The notes under the pieces: generated by a model
Database searches by the model: none
What the model was told of the DNA's origin: nothing
Seen by the model: only the letters and a program-made list of their open reading frames with translations
From: Mastacembelus armatus
Lineage: Eukaryota > Chordata > Actinopteri > Synbranchiformes > Mastacembelidae
Assembly (NCBI RefSeq): GCF_900324485.2
Contig: NC_046646.1
Span: 24,356,251 to 24,420,250 of the forward strand
Direction: 5' to 3'
Length of the DNA stretch: 64,000 nucleotides
Made by a program: the position numbers and the translations under genes
In this document: positions 58,350 to 64,000 of the stretch, piece by piece
How the letters are laid out: every line of letters starts with the position of its first letter
Numbering within the stretch: position 1 is the first letter of the stretch

Positions 58350-59288
58350 ATGGAGAACCAAACTTTAGGTAAAGATATCCTGCTCCTGGAGGGGCTACAG
58401 GTCACCCCTCAGTCCTCCACCCCTGCCTTCATCCTCCTCCTCCTCATCTACATCTTCATCATGGTGTCCAACATCAGCCTTGTGGTCCTGATCTTCATGG
58501 ACAGGAGCCTCCACCAGCCCATGTACCTGCTCTTCTGCAACCTGAGTATTAATGACATGTTCGGGGCCACGGCCATCATTCCTCGCTTGCTGAGTGACAT
58601 GTTGATTCCAAGTACAGAGCGGTATATTCAGTACATCGACTGTGTCCTTCAGGCTTTTTGTGCTCACATTTACGCAGGCGCCTCCCACACAGTTCTCATG
58701 GTCATGGCCTTTGATCGGTACGTGGCCATCTGTAACCCCTTGCGTTACACCAGCATCATGACCAACAGGATGGTGGTGAAGCTGTCGGTGTCGGCCTGGG
58801 GGGTCGTTTTTGTCATGGTGCTGATCCTCATTGGACTCAGTGTCCGCCTGTCACGCTGCAGGTCGATCATAGCCGGCCCATTCTGTGACAACGCCTCCCT
58901 GTTCAAACTGTCCTGTGAAAGCATCCTCATTAATAACATCTACGGCCTCGGCTACACAGTCATTGTGATGGGTGCCTCCATTGGCAGCATCATGCTCACC
59001 TATCTAAGGATCACCATGGTGTGCCTGAGCAGCAAGAACAAGGTTCTGAACACCAAAGCCCTGCAGACCTGTGCCACCCACCTAGCTGCGTTCCTCATCA
59101 TGTATTTTTCATGTTTAATTAACATCATCCTCCATCGTTTCCCTGACTTATCAGAGCAAAGGAAAGTGGCGTCCATCATATTTCACATGGTCCCTCCTGG
59201 CATCAATGCCTTTATATATGGGCTGCAAATCAAAGCTGTCAGACAAAAAGTTTTTGTCATGTTTACCAAAAACACAATGAAAGAGTGA
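58350..59288 (+). CDS. Odorant receptor OR9
   Basis: An intact 312-residue single-exon odorant receptor, the tandem partner of OR8 at an offset of 5403 bp. Motifs are as in OR8 (NQT at 3-5, DRY at 122-124, three ECL2 cysteines, KALQTCATH, GINAFIYGLQIKAVR). Differences cluster: TM5 residues 204-212 read VIVMGASIG where OR8 has AVLLGSSIC, encoded by about ten base changes within 27 bp. TM6 gains a Cys (YFSCLINII for YFSGLINII), and TM2 has NDMFG for NDVFG. The acceptor is 4 bases before the ATG. The putative intron is the long version, containing the 125 bp (57975-58099) absent from the OR8 and OR10 introns. Confidence 0.95.
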   Translation: MENQTLGKDILLLEGLQVTPQSSTPAFILLLLIYIFIMVSNISLVVLIFMDRSLHQPMYLLFCNLSINDMFGATAIIPRLLSDMLIPSTERYIQYIDCVLQAFCAHIYAGASHTVLMVMAFDRYVAICNPLRYTSIMTNRMVVKLSVSAWGVVFVMVLILIGLSVRLSRCRSIIAGPFCDNASLFKLSCESILINNIYGLGYTVIVMGASIGSIMLTYLRITMVCLSSKNKVLNTKALQTCATHLAAFLIMYFSCLINIILHRFPDLSEQRKVASIIFHMVPPGINAFIYGLQIKAVRQKVFVMFTKNTMKE

Positions 59289-59715
59289 ATGAATCTAAGT
59301 CACTGTTCATGTTTTAATGTCATATACTGGACTATTTAAGACTACATGTACATCCATCATTCTAAAGATCATTTAGTTTCCCATATTAATTCAATTTGTC
59401 TAATCATCCATTGTTAGGACTCGCTGGTTAAGTCTAGGAAGTTACCTGAGAGTCTGACACAGCTGCAGGAACTCCATTGACACACGGATGGATTTCCTCA
59501 AGCTTAATGAAGTAATTTTGTGAAAGTACAACACACAAGCTGGACACAATGCATTAACGTAAAGAACAGCAATCAGAAGAAATGCTCACATGCTAAAGAA
59601 ACTGCTGAGGTTCTGGCCAATTGCTTCAAGTTACAGCATAAATAAATCTCTCTTGACTAATGAAAATACCCTACTGACTATCTACAGGCTTCTAACAATA
59701 CTGTACTTACAGATG
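59289..59715. other. 3' flank of OR9
   Basis: Same as the OR8 3' flank; I see no differences of note. Confidence 0.45.
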
Positions 59716-59978
59716 TTGCTGTAAATGGTAAATGGTCCTGTACTTGTAGAGCACTTTTCTACACTCAAGCCCACTCAAAGCTCTTTTCCAATATTTATTG
59801 AAACACACAATCACTCATGCGCTCAAACACCAGTTGAACAGCCACCTTGGGGCCCTCATGCATCTCTCCTTGTCCAAGGACACTTTGACATGTGGACTCG
59901 TGTTGCTAAGGATTGGACCACCCACCCTTTTGATTCATGGTTGACCTGCTCTACCTCCTGAGCTACAGCTGCCTCTGC
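59716..59978. mobile_element. Fish interspersed repeat (AAATGGTAAATGG type), copy 2
   Basis: Duplicate of 54313-54575, carried along with the OR unit and not an independent insertion. Confidence 0.7.
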
Positions 59979-60002
59979 AACAAGTAGGAACAACACAAAA
60001 CA

Positions 60003-61943
60003 AGAGGAGAAATACATCAATGATAGGGTGATAGAAAATCTTTTTATCACCATGTGTGGTAACTTCAACTTTTCTAAGCAGTCAATCTCTGCTGGTAAAT
60101 TCTTTGTGACAATGGTCATGAGCCAATCGTTCCTTGTCACTTGTGCGTCCCTGAGTAGAACAACGTTTCCTTCCTGAAGGCTTGGTCTCTACTCCTGCCA
60201 CTTGTGGTGAAACTGCAGTGTGCTGAGATACTCTTGCATCCACATATTCCAAAATATGACACAATCTGCTGTACCGTCTTCCATTGTTCCTTTTAGGGGG
60301 GAGCTGGAGGTTGAATCTGTGTTTTGGGTGGCTGGAGGGAGACTCAGAGGTGATTCTGGGTCTGACACTAGGATGAGAGGGCGTTCATTGATTATTGCAG
60401 CTGCATCAGCCAAGAAAGTGGATAACATTTCATGGGTCAACTGTGATTCTCCACGCTGATGTAACATGCAGTCAAGAATGCATTTGGTGATGGCGATGAT
60501 CCTCTCCCATGTGCCACCCATTTACAGAGCGTGAGTTGGATTGAATATCCAGGAGCAGTTTAGTTTGTTGAGGTATCTCCCTACAGTCTTGTGTTGTCCA
60601 TTTTGTGGTCGTGAGAATGACCATGAAATTAGTGCCACAGTCAGGCTGTATCTGCGTTGTGGGGCCTCTGATGGCAAAGAAGTGTTTCAAGGCACTGATG
60701 AAGCAGTCGGTGCCCACTGCTTCCATTAACTTGATATGTGCTGCTAATGTGCACATGCATGAAAACATCATAGCCCTCCTCTTGTGCAGTGTGAAATGAT
60801 TACCCATGGTCCAAATACATCTGTGCTCACATGCGTGAAAAGGTGCAGCTCCTTTAAGTTATTTGGCTGGTAGGTCTCGTATCTGCTGACATTCTGTTTG
60901 TTCCTGCAACCTTTTGCAAGTGACACAGTTAGAGAATAAACTACTGACACTATGTTTGGCCCCCACTATCCAGAATCCTGCTGCTCTAATGAAGCCCTCG
61001 CTGAAGTACTTTCCCTAATGACTGACAGCTTCATGTTGATGCCATATTCGGAGGGGTGCAACCTGATGTCGACCAGGGATTGTCATGGGATTGATATCAC
61101 CTGTGTCTAACTTGGAGGGTGACATGCAACCACCAACTCTCAACAGTCCGTCACATTTGAGAACTGGGTGCACTTTCTGCAGGCTGCTTGATGCCAGAAT
61201 GTTTACCCCTGTAAGTATGAATCTGATTTTGTCCTTGTAGTGCTTGGACTGGACACTTTTGATAACGCACACTTTGGCTTTCATTGTGTCCACTGTAGGG
61301 CTGCAGATGTGCCAACTGGTGCAGCTGTTGGCTGGGAGGGAAGAAGCAACATGGATGACATACTGCTCAGATGAGTGGGCTAAGCTTTGAAAATCATTCA
61401 AGGCATTTGGAGGCTGTTGAAGTCATACTTCTCTTGTGACACCACATGCAGTGATGGGATTGATGAAGAAGACTGGCCTGTTAAGCCAAGTAGTGCTGTG
61501 AGCAGCTGTGACAGCTCTAGACCCACAGTCGGCGGGAGCACAGGTCATGTAGACTGTAGATATGTTGGACGCTGTTATGCATTTAGATATAGAAACTCCT
61601 GAAGTGGTTTTGGATGTACCAGAGCGCGACCCACTATTATTGTTATATGAGATGCTGTCGAATGTCTCATCCATCTCCCTCACGACCATCTCGGATATTT
61701 CAACTGTGAGCACTGCAGCTCCAATCTTGAAATTGTTTGATCAGGCTGCGGCACTAGCTTCGTCTTCCCAAACACAAAGCCAACGTGAATTTGATTTCCT
61801 TGTGTGTGATCTTCATATAGTTTCTGGCCAGGTGGTCGGTGAAGAGAAGCCGTGTTTTCTCAGCATTAAAGGCTGGGCAAATGTGTGCTCTTAGTGAAAA
61901 GGTCTGAATGAGCGGGAAATAATGGGAATATTTGCATAGAAAG
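60003..61943 (-). mobile_element. BEL/Pao LTR retrotransposon fossil, copy 2
   Basis: Broken duplicate of the fossil at 54600-56540 with the same parts in the same order, at the 5403-bp unit offset. It arose by segmental duplication, not by transposition, and is therefore as old as copy 1. Confidence 0.75.
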
Positions 61944-61952
61944 TCGCTCACA

Positions 61953-62263
61953 GCAGCTGTACTTATGCTGTGATACTGAGCTGCTGTCAGGAGGATCAGT
62001 CAGAAATAGAACAGAAAATATTTGCTTTAGTGGAAACGCAAGTGAATCTTTAATGTCAAAATCTACATATGGATTTTAGTCAAACGTGCTTCAACAACAC
62101 GTTTCCAACAGCAACAAGGAGCAACAAACAGAAAGATGATGTCATGGATAGAAAGTGTTCAGGGATCAATGACACAATCAGCCCTGGACCTCCAGGAGCC
62201 TCATTCAGCTTATAAAGAGTGTGGGCCCAGGTCTGAGAGGGGCTTCATGTCAACGGAGGTAAG
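61953..62263 (+). promoter_or_regulatory. OR10 promoter and putative 5' exon
   Basis: TATAAA at 62211-62216 and donor GTAAG at 62259; E-box position CACGTT and CCAAT position CCAAC, as in OR9. The paired acceptor at 63622-63623 gives a 1365-bp intron, as in OR8. Confidence 0.5.
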
Positions 62264-63627
62264 CATGAGACACACACTCACACACAGTCGACAAATGACG
62301 CTGCTGTTTGTTCACTGCATAATGCCAACCAGCTTAGTGATGACCGACTCATTATGTGTGTTGTAGATTCCAAAACCAGAAATCACCTTTCATGCTTAAG
62401 TTCCCTTCAATTTGATGAGACTCTAGAAAGATGAGTGTTGTTGTTATCGCTCTGTGCAGTTTGTGATGTGTTTTGTGGAGAATGAACACAATGAAATCTT
62501 GACAACATGAAAACAACTGAAACGGGAAGAAAAGAATAGAAATGCTATGAAATGCTGCAAACAGCATCACAGCTTCTGCTGCAAAACCAAGTGTTTGAAA
62601 TGATTGTGTTGAAATGGAGCAATGAAGAGCTGTGGTGATGGTGTTTTCAGCTGCAGCTGTAGCAGCCTGTTCCACATTCAGCCCAAACTATTTGAAGATT
62701 CAGCTGCTTTAAAACCAGCCTGTCAAAGCTTTGTGGATTTGAAGCTACACAGCAGTGACTTCCAACCATGTGCCACTGAAAACTGTGTCTGTAGACTTTT
62801 ATTTTCAGACCTTTCAGCAGTTTTACAAATCTGATGAGCCCATTTCTCTCCTTTCCATAAGGAGACAGTTTGTGTGCTTCACTCCTGAATCATGGCACCG
62901 TGACACCGTCACCTTTTCTACACAATCCAGTACATTAGAGCTGTTTTTGTGTTGCTGAGAGCCTCCACATGTGAACTCTTTAATGCATAAAGCTTCTGAT
63001 GGTTTGAACATGTTCATGACATGTTTTGATCATAGTTTTATGTCTCAGTGTGACGTCCTGAGGTTTCTGTGTTTCTGTGGCTCATTAAATCAAAGTCATA
63101 TCTGAAATGGAAATGTTCTATTGACTCTTGAAGCAGTGAATCCTTCTCAGTGTGTTTGATTTGAATGAGAACCTGCAGACACATGGATCTTAGTGACACA
63201 AACCAGAAGTCATATTTAATATTTCCAGCTGCTCAGTGATAGAAATGTAACTATTCCCAGAAAAATAAGGGACGTCTATGAAGTTAAAAACATTTTAATT
63301 TGCTAATTTGTGCATAACCAGGCAGGAATCGAATAAAAATGCAAACTGATATGTCGTTTTTCATTTAGTTTGATATGAAGGATTCTGACTTTTATCCTGT
63401 TTGAATAATTGGATCAGCTCAGTTTGAGTTTTAAATTTCACATTGAGACAAATGTGTGTCCCAACACAAGAGAAATGCATTATCCTCAGTTTGGGCATAT
63501 TGACTCTCTTTTTTGCTTTGAACAGTCGTCTTTCTCTGAGGTGCTACTTTCAACACGTATGACAATGAAATTCTCCTGGAGTTTGTGACCATGACTATAT
63601 CTACATCTCTGTCTGTATCTCAGCACT

Positions 63628-64000
63628 ATGGAGAACCAAACTTTAGGTAAAGATATCCTGCTCCTGGAGGGGCTACAGGTCACCCCTCAGTCCTCCACCC
63701 CTGCCTTCATCCTCCTCCTCCTCATCTACATCTTCATCATGGTGTCCAACATCAGCCTTGTGGTCCTGATCTTCATGGACCAGAGCCTCCACCAGCCCAT
63801 GTACCTGCTCTTCTGCAACCTGAGTATTAATGACGTGTTCGGGGCCACGGCCATCATTCCTCGCTTGCTGAGTGACATGTTGATTCCAAGTACAGAGCGG
63901 TACATTCACTACATCGACTGTGTCCTTCAGGCTTTTTGTGCTCAGATTTACGCTGGTGCCTCTCACACAGTTCTCATGGTCATGGCCTTTGATCGGTACG
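63628..64000 (+). CDS. Odorant receptor OR10 (cut by window edge)
   Basis: The first 124 codons of another single-exon odorant receptor, open to the edge and ending inside the DRY motif. It starts MENQTLGKDI with the NQT sequon and continues LHQPMYLLFCNLSINDVFGAT, the TM3 cysteine and MAFDRY. The first intracellular loop has MDQSLHQPMY where all other OR3-OR9 copies have MDRS. The end of TM3 reads AQIYAGASHT, as in OR6, while the intron carries the 125-bp deletion of OR8, so this copy too looks mosaic. Whether the rest of the gene is whole cannot be seen. Confidence 0.9.
   Translation, partial: MENQTLGKDILLLEGLQVTPQSSTPAFILLLLIYIFIMVSNISLVVLIFMDQSLHQPMYLLFCNLSINDVFGATAIIPRLLSDMLIPSTERYIHYIDCVLQAFCAQIYAGASHTVLMVMAFDRY

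Overview
The window looks like teleost fish chromosomal DNA. It holds single-exon odorant receptor (OR) genes with the fish-style motifs MAFDRY and IYGLQIK, a spliced vertebrate transporter gene, fish-type L2 and RTE LINEs, Tc1 and hAT DNA transposons, and a fossil BEL/Pao element. No bacterial-type operon, CRISPR array or tRNA gene was found.

Layout. Positions 1-1740 carry, on the minus strand, the first coding exons of an organic anion transporter that I recognise as slco2b1. Its remaining exons lie off the left edge. Positions 1740-10440 are gene-poor and include a striking 11-bp minisatellite (4263-4826) and a CA repeat. From about 10.7 kb to the right edge, ten OR genes all lie on the plus strand. 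Here they are called OR1 to OR10. OR1 and OR2 are nearly identical products of a 5.4-5.5 kb tandem duplication whose junction lies inside an L2 LINE. OR3 is a more diverged single copy. OR4 to OR10 form a second, faster-changing array. OR10 is cut by the right edge.

Each unit of the OR4-OR10 array repeats the same plan: a TATA-box promoter with a short putative 5' exon ending in a GTAAG donor, an intron of about 1.4-1.6 kb, a splice acceptor 3-30 bases before the ATG, and a single coding exon. The array therefore copies promoter and gene together as an expression cassette. Spacers are filled by L2 LINEs, a duplicated 1-kb segment carrying a perfect 19-bp hairpin, an RTE LINE, a 5S rRNA-derived fragment and, after OR8 and OR9, co-amplified copies of a broken BEL/Pao fossil.

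The receptors should act in the cilia of olfactory sensory neurons. The paralogues differ mainly in TM5 to TM7 and show mosaic blocks typical of gene conversion (OR7, and the TM5 block of OR9), so the locus looks like an actively evolving receptor array. The next-door slco2b1 gene recalls the human SLCO2B1-OR2AT4 neighbourhood, but orthology of the ORs is not shown here.
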